Part shown: positions 9,629 through 18,345 of the stretch, in pieces
Numbering within the stretch: position 1 is the first letter of the stretch
Layout of the letters: the number at the start of each line of letters is the position of its first letter
Assembly (NCBI GenBank): GCA_027621915.1
Contig: JAQCAD010000005.1
Coordinates: 1 to 64,000, forward strand
Source: Pseudomonadota bacterium
GTDB lineage: Bacteria; Pseudomonadota; Gammaproteobacteria; Steroidobacterales; Woeseiaceae
Direction of reading: 5' to 3'
Length of the DNA stretch: 64,000 nucleotides
The notes under the pieces: model-generated
Database searches by the model: none
What the model saw: only the letters and a program-made list of their open reading frames with translations
Told to the model about the DNA's origin: nothing
Translations under genes and position numbers: made by a program

Positions 9629-10447
9629 TTGCACTCGTTGAACATTCCCTGCGAGGTTCTCTCAGATGGCTTGCGATCTGTCGTTGTCGTACCGGAAAAA
9701 CAACGCGAGCGGGCCAAATACGAAATTTGGCAGTACGAACAGGAAAATCGACAGCAAGCCAGGCCGGCGTCACGTATCACGCCGGTCATTCAAAACGGGG
9801 TACCGGGTGTGGTTGTTTACCTGATCGTTATCTCGATCGTCGCTTTGCTGGCTGGCGATGGCACGTTCGGTCGCAACTGGTTATCGGTCGGCCGAGTGGA
9901 CGGTGTGTTGATTCGTGACGGTGAGTGGTGGCGAACGGTCACCGCACTAACATTGCACGGAGGCTTGACTCACTTCGCCGGTAATGCCGGATTCGGCGCG
10001 TTATTTGGCATGATGGCTGGCCGCGTGCTGGGTTCAGGCGTCACCTGGCTCACCGTCGTCATTGCCAGCGGTGTCGCTAACCTGATCAATACACTCTTAC
10101 TCGAAAGCACTCATCGTGCGATCGGCGCATCTACCGCTGTGTTCGCAACACTTGGCCTGGTCGCCGGATTCGTCTGGCGTGGCGAGTTGATGAAACAGGA
10201 TCGCTGGCCTTATCGGATTGGCCCCATAGTTGGCGGAGTAGCCCTGCTCGCTTATACCGGTACAGGCAACGCGAATACCGATGTCGGCGCGCATCTCTGC
10301 GGATTCGTCGTTGGTTTTTTTGCGGGAATTCTGATGACTGTCGTCTATCGCTACATACCATCCCTGAAGGTTCAGCGAGCGTCGGGCCTTTTGGCAATTT
10401 TCATTGTGATTTTCGCCTGGACCACAGCACTAAGACTCTGGGACTGA
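9629..10447 (+). CDS. Rhomboid-family intramembrane serine protease
   Basis: The N-terminal region is soluble (up to about residue 50), followed by six or so membrane helices. Catalytic features are the serine motif GASTAVF, the His-rich loop (LTLHGGLTHFAGNAGFGALFG), and the catalytic histidine in the last third (VGAHLCGFVVG). It is likely an inner-membrane protease. The first canonical start is TTG 9629, but the same frame upstream is clearly protein-like (GWAVVFESDSGKACSDRSLVL) back to about 9557. It reaches an in-frame stop at 9533-9535 without any ATG, GTG or TTG. The true N-terminus therefore either uses a rare start (ATT at 9557) or has suffered a frameshift or sequencing error. Confidence 0.82.
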   Translation: MHSLNIPCEVLSDGLRSVVVVPEKQRERAKYEIWQYEQENRQQARPASRITPVIQNGVPGVVVYLIVISIVALLAGDGTFGRNWLSVGRVDGVLIRDGEWWRTVTALTLHGGLTHFAGNAGFGALFGMMAGRVLGSGVTWLTVVIASGVANLINTLLLESTHRAIGASTAVFATLGLVAGFVWRGELMKQDRWPYRIGPIVGGVALLAYTGTGNANTDVGAHLCGFVVGFFAGILMTVVYRYIPSLKVQRASGLLAIFIVIFAWTTALRLWD

Positions 10448-10507
10448 GCGACGCATCAGATGTAGAATCCGCGCATCGAATTCGGGCGCGGGGAGACGTT
10501 ACAGACA

Positions 10508-11632
10508 TTGAAGCATTTCCTGCTATTTCTCTTGGTAGTCAGCTCGCTCGCTGCCATCGTTCTGCGAGTACGCTATGGTGGAGGCGATCCGTATCCGGAT
10601 CTCTCGACGCCGCCTATATTGGATGAATCGGCGCTCGAAGAAGTTTTAAGGTATCCGGAGCCCATCGGCAATGTTGCCGTTAGCGCAGGCGGGCGCATTT
10701 TTTTCACCGTTCATCCGGAATCGCGACCGCGCGGTAACAAACTACTAGAGTGGGTAGATGGAGCAGCTGTCCCCTACCCGAGCGGTACTGTTCAGCCACA
10801 CCTTTTTGATACCGTACTCGGGCTCGTCGTAGACAGGCAAAACAGGCTCTGGACAATCGACAACGGCAATCATGGTTTCGGCGATGCACGCCTGCTCGCG
10901 TTTGACCTGGCAACCGGCAACGTCGTGCACGATTTCACATTCCGCCCGGAAACTGCTCCGCGCGGATCGTTCCTTCAGGATCTGCAGGTCAGCCAGGACG
11001 GCGGCTCCGTTTTCATCGCGGATGCCAGTGTGTGGCGAAAACGTCCGGCCATCGTCGTTTACGATGTTCAGACACGATCGGCACGACGCGTCCTCGAGGC
11101 ACATCAATCTGTCACCGCACAGAATATTCTCATCAACACTCCTGTCCGGGAGATGACATTCCTGGGTGGACTGGTCAGCCTGAAGACCGGTGTGGATGGC
11201 ATTGCCATCGACCATGCAAACGAATGGCTTTACTACGGTGCGATCAACAATGGCGGACTGTATCGCGCCAGGATTCGCGATCTCACGAACGCGATGCTGC
11301 CTGCACGACAACTTGAAAATGAAATTGAGCGTTTCAGTGACAAGCCGCTTAGCGATGGTCTGAGCTCTGATCTCAGCAACAATATTTATGTAACCGACGT
11401 CGAACATGGAGCGATATTTATCGTAAGCCAGGACCGCGAACTGAAAACACTCATCCGCTCACCTCGTATCCGTTGGGCTGACGCCTTGTCTTTCGGTCCG
11501 GACGGCTGGTTGTACCTTGCCGACAGTGCTATACCGGAGCAGGTTCTGAAATCGAAAGAATATATTCAGGCCCACGGGCCCTACTTTGTGTATCGATTCA
11601 AGCCCGGATTCGCCGGAATTCCAGGCCACTAG
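10508..11632 (+). CDS. Yellow/major-royal-jelly-like beta-propeller protein
   Basis: A 374-residue protein with an N-terminal signal or anchor helix (MKHFLLFLLVVSSLAAIVL) and repeated strands of a six-bladed propeller (RIFFTVHP, RLWTIDNGN, SVFIADASV, WLYYGAINNGGLYRA, NIYVTDVEHGAIF, WLYLADSAIP). This pattern fits the MRJP/yellow family, related to SMP-30 lactonases. The bacterial members' substrates are unknown. It starts with TTG 10508, about 10 bases after GGGGAGA. It lies between the rhomboid and EamA genes on the same strand, with about 36 bp to the next gene, so a loose operon is possible. Confidence 0.78.
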   Translation: MKHFLLFLLVVSSLAAIVLRVRYGGGDPYPDLSTPPILDESALEEVLRYPEPIGNVAVSAGGRIFFTVHPESRPRGNKLLEWVDGAAVPYPSGTVQPHLFDTVLGLVVDRQNRLWTIDNGNHGFGDARLLAFDLATGNVVHDFTFRPETAPRGSFLQDLQVSQDGGSVFIADASVWRKRPAIVVYDVQTRSARRVLEAHQSVTAQNILINTPVREMTFLGGLVSLKTGVDGIAIDHANEWLYYGAINNGGLYRARIRDLTNAMLPARQLENEIERFSDKPLSDGLSSDLSNNIYVTDVEHGAIFIVSQDRELKTLIRSPRIRWADALSFGPDGWLYLADSAIPEQVLKSKEYIQAHGPYFVYRFKPGFAGIPGH

Positions 11633-11668
11633 TCGTTCATTCATCCATTAACCAACAGGAAACCACGG

Positions 11669-12550
11669 ATGCAGGTACTCATCCTGTACGTCATCGTCGT
11701 GCTGATCTGGGGTTCGACATGGGCCGCGATCCCATATCAGCTCGGCGTCGTTCCTGAAGAGGTCTCTGTTGCCTATCGTTTTGCGTTGGGATCGATCGTG
11801 CTGTTCGGGTATGCCGCGATTTCCGGAAGGCGGGTGCGCATTCCCGTCCATCAATACGGAATGGTTATTGTTACGGGCGCCCTGATGTTTTCGGCAAACT
11901 ACCTGTTCACTTACTACTCCATCAATTACATAACTTCCGGGCTCGTTGCGGTCGCATTCAGCCTGCTGGTTGTTTTCAACGCCTTTCTTGAAAGAGTGTT
12001 TTTCCGAAAAAAACTGGAATCCCGGCTAATGCTTGCCTCACTTTTTGGCGTTGCGGGAATTGGCTGTTTGTTCTGGCCGGAGGTAGCGAGTCTCGACCTC
12101 GCCGATCGCTCCGTAGTCGGCCTGATACTGACTTTGATCGCTGTTCTGTTCGCATCATTCGGCAACATGGGTGCCGTCGTCAGTAACAGTCGACAACTTC
12201 CGGTCATTGCAGTCAATGCGCATGGGATGGCCTGGGGCGCGCTCACTTCCACTATTGTTGCTCTGCTTCTGGGACGCGAATTCAATTTCTCACTCGAACC
12301 TGGGTACATCCTTTCGTTGGCATACCTCGCCATATTCGGTTCTGCTGTTGCGTTCGGCTGTTACATCGCCCTGATCCGAAAAATTGGCTCGGCACGTGCA
12401 GCCTACACATCAGTACTATTTCCCATTATCGCGCTGTTGATTTCGACGTTTGCCGAAAATTACAAATGGTCCGCCTCGGCCTTAGCTGGCATCGTGTTAA
12501 TAATCGGCGGAAACTGGCTTGCATTAACCAAAATGAAAAGGAACGAGTGA
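11669..12550 (+). CDS. EamA/DMT-superfamily transporter
   Basis: A 293-residue integral membrane protein with ten predicted helices in two EamA repeats. The first begins VIVVLIWGSTWAAIPYQLG, with the family's WGSTW motif, and the second begins near residue 150 (VVGLILTLIAVLFASFGNMGAV). EamA proteins export amino acids or other metabolites, but substrates cannot be read from sequence. An RBS-like AGGAAACC precedes the ATG. Its stop directly abuts the start of the broken mscS gene, so the two were once co-transcribed. Confidence 0.87.
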   Translation: MQVLILYVIVVLIWGSTWAAIPYQLGVVPEEVSVAYRFALGSIVLFGYAAISGRRVRIPVHQYGMVIVTGALMFSANYLFTYYSINYITSGLVAVAFSLLVVFNAFLERVFFRKKLESRLMLASLFGVAGIGCLFWPEVASLDLADRSVVGLILTLIAVLFASFGNMGAVVSNSRQLPVIAVNAHGMAWGALTSTIVALLLGREFNFSLEPGYILSLAYLAIFGSAVAFGCYIALIRKIGSARAAYTSVLFPIIALLISTFAENYKWSASALAGIVLIIGGNWLALTKMKRNE

Positions 12551-13107
12551 ATGAATGATCTGGACGCAACCTCGATAACTGAATTCGACTGGGCCGGCCT
12601 TTTGGCCACGGTGCAGATTTCGGGCCTTGAGTTCGGAATCAGAATCGCTATCGCGTCGGCGACTTTGTGGAAGCGGCTGGTGTCTCCGGCACTATTTTAC
12701 AGGTGCAGATTCTGACGACGCTGATGAAAACGCCTGACAACAAGGAAATAATTGTGCCCAATAGTCAGATCATGGGAAGCATCATCACGAACTTTTCAGC
12801 TAACGATGCGCGGCGAGTCGATATGCTCATCGGAGTGCGCTATGGGGATGATCTGGACAAGGTTCGCCGGACTGTTCAGGAGCTGGTAGACGCAGACGAC
12901 AGGATTCTCAAAGATCCGGCCTGCTTGATCGCTGTCACTGAACTTGCCGATTCAAGTGTCAATTTTGCGATTCGACCCTGGGTTAAGACAGATGAATATT
13001 GGGCCGTTAAATTCGAACTGACTGAAGCGATCAAGAAGCGTTTTGACCGTGACGACATTTCGTTTCCGTTCCCGCAACAGGATGTGCATCTTTACAATCA
13101 AAATTAA
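12551..13107 (+). pseudogene. Small-conductance mechanosensitive channel (MscS), internally deleted and frameshifted
   Basis: The first frame (ATG 12551 to the stop at 12713-12715) encodes an MscS-like N-terminal segment reaching the start of TM1 (GIRIAIA). A different frame, open from 12631, carries the MscS beta domain (RYRVGDFVEAAGVSGTILQVQ, then VPNSQIMG) and the alpha/beta C-terminal domain to 13107. About 100 residues holding TM1-TM3, including the pore helix, are missing. The two frames meet around 12643-12655, where CGCTATCGCG fits both the TM1 coding sequence and the later motif, so deletion by slippage at a short direct repeat is plausible. The only substantial ORF left (GTG 12667) lacks all membrane helices and cannot form a channel. 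Confidence 0.85.
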
Positions 13108-13169
13108 CGTCGCAGGTTGTTGGCTGGATGGAAGTCACCGTGCGGCTACGACTCGGATCGTATTGACCG

Positions 13170-14084
13170 TCAATCGGTGACGTCGGGCTCGATGAAAGAC
13201 CACTTCAGATCCGGAATCTTCTCTTTCAGCCGCCGTTCCAGTTTGTTGATAGCTGCAACCGCTACATCGATATCGATACCGGACTTCAGCTTGATTTTCG
13301 CCGCAAGCATAGTATCCGGACCCAGCTGCAGTGTGATGGCGTTGAAAACCATTTCGATATTTACGTCATCGCGAATTATGTCATTAATAGCTTCCTGAAT
13401 CAGGGGGTCGGCGGAGCGCCCCACGAGCAGGGCGCGCATTCTCATTGTCAGGAAAACTGAAATCACGATGAGAATGGCACCAATACACATGGAACCGATC
13501 GCATCAAACGTCGGATCTCCCGTGACCGCCGCCAGCGAAACAAATAGCAATGCGAGCACCAGGCCAAGTAGCGCCGCAATGTCCTCTCCAAGAACGACAA
13601 TCAATTCCGAACTGCGGGTATGTTTTAGCCAGAGTTTGAACGGTCGTTCACCCCGAATAGCGCTTATTTCCCGGAGGCAACCCATCAGGGAAAAGCCTTC
13701 GAGCACAATTGCTACGGTTAGAACTGAAATGGCAATCCACACATTCGTCAGCGGTTCAGGGTGGCTTAGCTTGTGCACACCCTCATATATTGAAAATATA
13801 CCGCCCAGAGTAAACAACATCAGGGCGACGATGAAGCTCCAGAAATAGCTGAGTTTGCCGTAGCCCAGCGGATGGTCCGAATCAGGCGGTCTGGTCGACT
13901 GCCTGAGACCCAGGTAAAGAAGCACTTGATTGCCGGTATCGGCGTAAGAGTGAATCGCCTCAGCCAGCATGCTGCCCGAGCCGGTCGCCCACGCCGCCCA
14001 GGTCTTCGCCAGCGCGATGCCGCCATTGGCGAGGAAGGCATAAAGAATGGCCCTGGCGGTGCCACCATGAGAGGAATGCGACAT
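13170..14084 (-). CDS. Cation diffusion facilitator (CDF) family efflux transporter
   Basis: A 304-residue protein with six membrane helices and a cytoplasmic C-terminal domain of about 85 residues. TM2 carries the CDF metal-site motif in the form AEAIHSYADTGNQVLLYLG. TM5 has GEDIAALLG, where many CDFs have HxxxD. The long TM3-TM4 loop and the E/D in TM5 resemble the ZNT9-like branch, so the exported metal (Zn, Mn or other) is uncertain. It starts at ATG 14084. It is convergent with the broken mscS and divergent from the lipoprotein gene at 14199. Confidence 0.88.
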   Translation of the reverse strand: MSHSSHGGTARAILYAFLANGGIALAKTWAAWATGSGSMLAEAIHSYADTGNQVLLYLGLRQSTRPPDSDHPLGYGKLSYFWSFIVALMLFTLGGIFSIYEGVHKLSHPEPLTNVWIAISVLTVAIVLEGFSLMGCLREISAIRGERPFKLWLKHTRSSELIVVLGEDIAALLGLVLALLFVSLAAVTGDPTFDAIGSMCIGAILIVISVFLTMRMRALLVGRSADPLIQEAINDIIRDDVNIEMVFNAITLQLGPDTMLAAKIKLKSGIDIDVAVAAINKLERRLKEKIPDLKWSFIEPDVTD

Positions 14085-14198
14085 AGGAGATCAGGTGTCC
14101 GTCAACCGAATTGCTGGCGCTGCGTTATTATGTGTACCGAAGTTGAGCTTAACTGCGACTGCGGGCCAATTCAAAGCACGCCGCAACCTGGAGATCTC

Positions 14199-14558
14199 AT
14201 GAAACCCGGAATTCTGTCGATTATTGCGCTCGCAACACTCGTCCCGATTGGAGGCTGCGCATCTCACCCGGATCCTATCATCGATATGAAAGGTGTTGAC
14301 AAGAGCACGATGCAAGCCGATTGGGGCGAATGCGAAGCCTATTCAGACCAGGTCGTATTAGGGAAAGGCGCCGCCAAGGGCGCTGCCGGTGGTGCAGTCG
14401 TAGGGGCGGCAACCGGTGCGATCAGTGGTGATGCGGAGGCCGGCGCCGGCTACGGTGCGATATGGGGCGCTACCAGATCAACGCTTGAGGGCGACCGCGA
14501 AAAACAGATGGTGTTCAAGCGGTGCATGAGAGGCCGCGGCTACAGGGTCCTGAACTAA
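14199..14558 (+). CDS. Glycine-zipper outer-membrane lipoprotein
   Basis: A 119-residue lipoprotein. The signal peptide ends in a lipobox-like IGGCA with cysteine near residue 20. It then has a Gly/Ala-rich zipper (GAAKGAAGGAVVGAATGAISG) of a kind that spans or associates with membranes, and a C-terminal RCMRGRGYRVLN motif common in small YMGG/glycine-zipper proteins. A Shine-Dalgarno CTGGAGA precedes the ATG. The frame is open further upstream, but that part overlaps the divergent CDF promoter region and is not protein-like. The role is unknown, presumably envelope maintenance. Confidence 0.83.
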   Translation: MKPGILSIIALATLVPIGGCASHPDPIIDMKGVDKSTMQADWGECEAYSDQVVLGKGAAKGAAGGAVVGAATGAISGDAEAGAGYGAIWGATRSTLEGDREKQMVFKRCMRGRGYRVLN

Positions 14559-14608
14559 TTTCCAGTTAGTTCGGTACTTCAACGGAGTCAGAATACGGCA
14601 CATTTGCG

Positions 14609-14637
14609 TTGACCTTTGACGGTTCGTGGAATACTGT
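14609..14637 (+). promoter_or_regulatory. Sigma-70 promoter of the radical SAM gene
   Basis: A -35 hexamer TTGACC (14609-14614) is followed after 17 bases by TACTGT (14632-14637) as -10. The -10 is inside the LexA box, which is the usual arrangement for LexA repression. Reading from position only; no transcript data. Confidence 0.6.
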
Positions 14638-14651
14638 TTATTTATACAGTA
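14632..14651 (+). promoter_or_regulatory. LexA operator (SOS box)
   Basis: TACTGT-N8-ACAGTA, with an AT-rich spacer. Both half-sites match the gammaproteobacterial LexA consensus (CTGT-N8-ACAG with flanking TA) perfectly. It sits 13 bases before the ATG at 14664 and overlaps the -10, so bound LexA would block transcription and DNA damage would relieve it. Confidence 0.85.
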
Positions 14652-14663
14652 TTAGGCCACTCA

Positions 14664-15725
14664 ATGCTCGCCAAAGGACACAGGGGTCGCGGCGCGATTT
14701 CCCGCACATCAAGCCGATTCGACAAACGGTCGGTGGAACAGGACCCCGGCGAGACTGTTCCGGGGAACGCGCCCGACACCGTATTGCGCGAGATGGCGAC
14801 AAAGAAGATCATCAGTCACAACAGCTCGCCGGATATCCCTTTCGATCGATCTATCAATCCCTACCAGGGCTGCGAGCACGGTTGTGTCTATTGCTACGCC
14901 CGACCCAGCCACAGTTACCTGGATCTTTCGCCGGGGCTCGATTTTGAAACGCAGATTTTTTACAAACCGAACGCGGTTCAAAGCTTGCTTTGCGAGTGGG
15001 AAAAACCTGGCTACGCCTGTCAGCCGATCGTAATCGGGTCCAATACCGATCCGTATCAGCCAGCAGAAAAAAAACTTGAGATTACCCGGCGATTACTCGA
15101 GACGTTTCTACTTTACCGCCATCCGGTCAGCCTGATCAGCAAGGGTGGTTTGATGTCACGTGATCTCGATTTGCTGGCGGCACTCGCGAAGCGAAATTTG
15201 GTGTCTGTCGCCATTAGTATTCCGACGATGAATTCAGAACTGAAACGCATCCTGGAGCCACGCGTGCCAGCGGCGGAAGTTCGATTTCGATTGATGCGTG
15301 AGCTGGCAGACATCGGTGTTCCGGTAAGCTTGCTGCTCGCTCCGGTCATTCCTGCGTTGAACGACACGGAGATTGAAGCGATCGTTGAACGTTCCACTGC
15401 ATGCGGCATCAGCCACGCAAGTTGGATCTTGTTGCGCCTGCCGCACGAGCTTAAACAGATTTTTACCGAATGGCTGGAAGCGCGATTGCCGGATCGTGCG
15501 GCGCACGTGATGAGCCTTATGCGCCAGGCCAGCGGAGGTCGAGATTATGACAATCGATTCGGCGTTCGGCAGCGTGGCAAAGGGCCCTATGCCGATATGC
15601 TGGCAAATCGATTCAACGCGATTTGCCGCAAAATGAATCTCGAGCAGTCGCGCCCTGTTCAGCATCTGGATTGCAGCCAATTCCTCCGGCCGGGCCACAA
15701 GCAAATGGCTCTGGCACTCGACTGA
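14664..15725 (+). CDS. PA0069-family (SplB-like) radical SAM protein, SOS-regulated
   Basis: A 353-residue protein of the COG1533 group related to spore photoproduct lyase. The radical SAM cluster motif is GCEHGCVYCYAR (CxxxCxxC), preceded by the conserved INPYQGCEHGC context, and IGSNTDPYQP fits the SAM-binding barrel. The start at ATG 14664 follows directly on the LexA box; an upstream in-frame start lies inside the operator and was rejected. The function of the family is not established. A DNA-damage-induced radical enzyme suggests photoproduct repair or nucleic-acid processing, which is inference from the operator and the SplB relationship. Confidence 0.9.
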   Translation: MLAKGHRGRGAISRTSSRFDKRSVEQDPGETVPGNAPDTVLREMATKKIISHNSSPDIPFDRSINPYQGCEHGCVYCYARPSHSYLDLSPGLDFETQIFYKPNAVQSLLCEWEKPGYACQPIVIGSNTDPYQPAEKKLEITRRLLETFLLYRHPVSLISKGGLMSRDLDLLAALAKRNLVSVAISIPTMNSELKRILEPRVPAAEVRFRLMRELADIGVPVSLLLAPVIPALNDTEIEAIVERSTACGISHASWILLRLPHELKQIFTEWLEARLPDRAAHVMSLMRQASGGRDYDNRFGVRQRGKGPYADMLANRFNAICRKMNLEQSRPVQHLDCSQFLRPGHKQMALALD

Positions 15726-15822
15726 TCCTGTATAGTTGGCTAAGCGAATCGGCGCCACCGGCACGAGAACTATTCAGGCGGGTGGTAGTCTTAACGTGAG
15801 GTAATGACCAGCGAAATCAAAG

Positions 15823-17391
15823 ATGAACTCCGTGAATTGTCATAAATCCGTGTTAATCCTGGTAACAATGGCCCTCTGCTCATTCGTCTACGCAGCGACA
15901 GCGCAAATCGCAGATGACGACGAGGAGTTGCGCCCTATCATCATCGGGCATGACGAGGACATGGACACGGAGGATAACGGCGAAGAAATAGACGAGCCCT
16001 CGTCGTATCGCCTTATTGAGAGCGACGAAGGCGACGACTGGGTCGAACCACCCCCTCAAACCGAAGTGGACGCGGATGAACTGAGCCGTCTGTTCGAACT
16101 GTACCGCGAGGCCATGGAAAACAAGGCGTACCTGGAAGCGGATACGCTTGCCAAGCAGGTCGTCGAGATGTCGATCAAGCTAAACGGGCTGGACAGCCAC
16201 GATTCAGCGCGAGCGATAACGAACCTCGGAATTGCACAACACAACAATCGCGACTACCAATCGGCAATGCTGAATTTCTCCGCTTCGATCGGGATTGTAG
16301 AAAGAATTGACGATCGACTAAGCTCAGCGCTTATCAATCCGCTGCAAGGGCTTGCGGCAACTCAGGCGGCAACCGGCCGGCCGGATCTTGCCAAGAAATC
16401 CTACCAGCGGGCCGTGCACGTCAGTCACGTCAACAGCGGCCCGCACAATCCGTTGCAGGTGGAAACACTGACGTCGATGGCCGAACTGAATATTTCGATG
16501 GGCGACCTCGAAGACGCCGCCGCTATTCAGGAAAACATTTTTGAACTCGAAGCACGAAACATCGACCCGCGCAGTCTCGATATCGTTCCAGCACTCCATC
16601 ACAAAGCGGAATGGCAACATCGACTGCAGCAATTTCAGGCTGAGCGTCTTACATGGCGACAGGTAATCAGTGTCATCGAAGGCCAGGTTGGGAAAGACAG
16701 CCTCGATCTCATTCCGCCGCTGACTAACCTTGGCCGGTCATATTTGTTCGTCAGCCCGGCTGAGTACGATTATCGACCGGAGGTCTCTAGCACGTCCGGC
16801 GAGACTTACCTTCGTCGCGCGAACAGGATTGCCGATACTAATCCTGACTCGAACTGGAAATTGGTCGAGGATACGTTGTTGGCGCTCGGAGACTACTACA
16901 TCCTGTCGGGTCGGCCGAACCGGGCAGAAAAAGTCTATGAAGACGCATGGACGATGTTGTCGGAGGGTAACGACGCAGAACGAAGACGAGCTCGATGGGA
17001 ACATCTGGAACAGGTTAATGTGTTGCAAGCTGTATTTCCTGACCGTTACTACAATAGTGAGCGCACGGATAATGGCCTGCCACCACCGGAAAATTTCGAA
17101 ACAGGCACTATTGTATTCGAGTTCAACGTGACACCCAGCGGCAGAGTATCCAACCTCGCGATCCTGGAAACCACACCGGAAGAACTGCAGGACTTCAGTG
17201 AATCCGTCGAACGAAATCTGCGGCGCCTGATATACCGACCAAGGCTGGTCGAGGGAAGACTGGTTTCGACCGAACGGGTGACATATACGCACGAGTTTTT
17301 CTACCGGCCCTCGGACCTTCCGTCAAATAAGACAACGCCGACGACCGGTGAAACCGGAGCACCGGCGCCGTCATCCAACGAAGACCGGTAG
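15823..17391 (+). CDS. Secreted TPR protein with a TonB-like C-terminal domain
   Basis: A 522-residue protein: signal peptide (about 1-27), a very acidic linker (residues 30-80, rich in D/E), then tetratricopeptide-type repeats from about 85 to 380 (for example LSRLFELYREAMENKAYLEADTLAKQVVEM and SARAITNLGIAQHNNRDYQSAMLNFSASI, described in part). The C-terminal 90 residues (TGTIVFEFNVTPSGRVSNLAILETTPEE, also in part) look like the TonB C-terminal fold used to contact periplasmic partners. A Thr/Pro tail ends the protein. It probably acts as a periplasmic scaffold. The adjacent M23 peptidase gene follows after 71 bp on the same strand and may be functionally linked. Confidence 0.75.
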   Translation: MNSVNCHKSVLILVTMALCSFVYAATAQIADDDEELRPIIIGHDEDMDTEDNGEEIDEPSSYRLIESDEGDDWVEPPPQTEVDADELSRLFELYREAMENKAYLEADTLAKQVVEMSIKLNGLDSHDSARAITNLGIAQHNNRDYQSAMLNFSASIGIVERIDDRLSSALINPLQGLAATQAATGRPDLAKKSYQRAVHVSHVNSGPHNPLQVETLTSMAELNISMGDLEDAAAIQENIFELEARNIDPRSLDIVPALHHKAEWQHRLQQFQAERLTWRQVISVIEGQVGKDSLDLIPPLTNLGRSYLFVSPAEYDYRPEVSSTSGETYLRRANRIADTNPDSNWKLVEDTLLALGDYYILSGRPNRAEKVYEDAWTMLSEGNDAERRRARWEHLEQVNVLQAVFPDRYYNSERTDNGLPPPENFETGTIVFEFNVTPSGRVSNLAILETTPEELQDFSESVERNLRRLIYRPRLVEGRLVSTERVTYTHEFFYRPSDLPSNKTTPTTGETGAPAPSSNEDR

Positions 17392-17462
17392 ATTCGGCTT
17401 GACCCGAACACCGACTCTCTTCTAACGTGCGCCAGAAGCAGCACAAATCACAGCGGACAGTG

Positions 17463-18344
17463 ATGATAAATCCTAAAAACATTCGCCAGAGATTTAACCG
17501 ATTCTCCATTGCTGCTTTGGCGGTGGTCTATTGCCAGAATCTCGCCTGGGCCAATTGCGACGAAGGCTGGCTGACCGTGGATAAAAATCGCGACGGAGAC
17601 GTGCTGGCACTTTACGCGAGGAACTCTGGCGACTTTCCGATTACTTATTCAGTGCGAATTGGTTCCGACTCATGGACCGAAGGCAACAGTAGTGACCGAA
17701 GAGCCAGTGGAACGTTGGAGGGTCGGCAATCTGAACAGTTAATGGCCTTGCCTGATGTGAATGGCGATACCAGCGATCACATTTCAATTTCGTGTTCCTG
17801 GACACTCGGAAGCAGGAACGCATCGCACGATGACGAGTATCTGTACCTGATGCCCTACGCCAGTGGTACGAGTTACAGGGTAATCCAGGGTTTTGACTCA
17901 GGATTTAGCCACCGCGGAGCCGAACAATATGCGGTCGATTTCAGAATGGATGTCGGCACACCGGTTCACGCCGCCAGGGATGGTGTCGTTGCGCGCGTCG
18001 AGGAGTCCAACGACAAAGGATGCTGGGACGATGGTTGCGGGCAGTATGCGAATTTCATAGTCGTCATGCATGACGACGGAACAACCGGTGAGTACTACCA
18101 CCTGCAAAAGAACGGCGCACTGGTTGAGGTCGGTGATCAGATTGAAGCCGGACAAAGGATCGGCCTGTCCGGGAATACCGGGCACACCGCATTGCCCCAC
18201 CTGCATTTTGCCGTGTACAAAGCGACACGGCGCGCTCGATATCAATCCGTTCCGGTTACTTTCATTACCGCCGATGGTGTAGTGTTCAAGCCACGCCGCG
18301 GTCATCGTTACCTCGCAGTTGCCACTCAAAGAGTTGGAGACTAG
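17463..18344 (+). CDS. Secreted M23-family metallopeptidase (LytM domain)
   Basis: A peptidoglycan endopeptidase-like protein of about 293 residues. The signal peptide ends near LAWA, followed by an N-terminal beta domain (about 30-140) and a LytM domain in the C-terminal half. Zinc ligands are visible: [11 protein letters not shown] supplies the first His and the Asp, HLHFAV the last His, with the usual [31 protein letters not shown] and [13 protein letters not shown] between. I prefer ATG 17463 to GTG 17427 because it gives the clean signal peptide. Its stop is one base before the msrA start, so these two genes are coupled. It could be a divisome or remodelling hydrolase. Confidence 0.86.
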   Translation: MINPKNIRQRFNRFSIAALAVVYCQNLAWANCDEGWLTVDKNRDGDVLALYARNSGDFPITYSVRIGSDSWTEGNSSDRRASGTLEGRQSEQLMALPDVNGDTSDHISISCSWTLGSRNASHDDEYLYLMPYASGTSYRVIQGFDSGFSHRGAEQYAVDFRMDVGTPVHAARDGVVARVEESNDKGCWDDGCGQYANFIVVMHDDGTTGEYYHLQKNGALVEVGDQIEAGQRIGLSGNTGHTALPHLHFAVYKATRRARYQSVPVTFITADGVVFKPRRGHRYLAVATQRVGD

Positions 18345-18345
18345 A

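Noticed and set aside
9347-9634. Possible small single-helix membrane protein upstream of the rhomboid gene (minus)
   Set aside because: The C-terminal half is hydrophobic, but the only start overlaps the rhomboid 5' end and there is no ribosome-binding site near the hydrophobic part.
13872-14198. N-terminal part of the open frame containing the glycine-zipper lipoprotein
   Set aside because: It is antisense to the CDF transporter's 5' end; the lipoprotein signal peptide begins at ATG 14199 with its own ribosome site.
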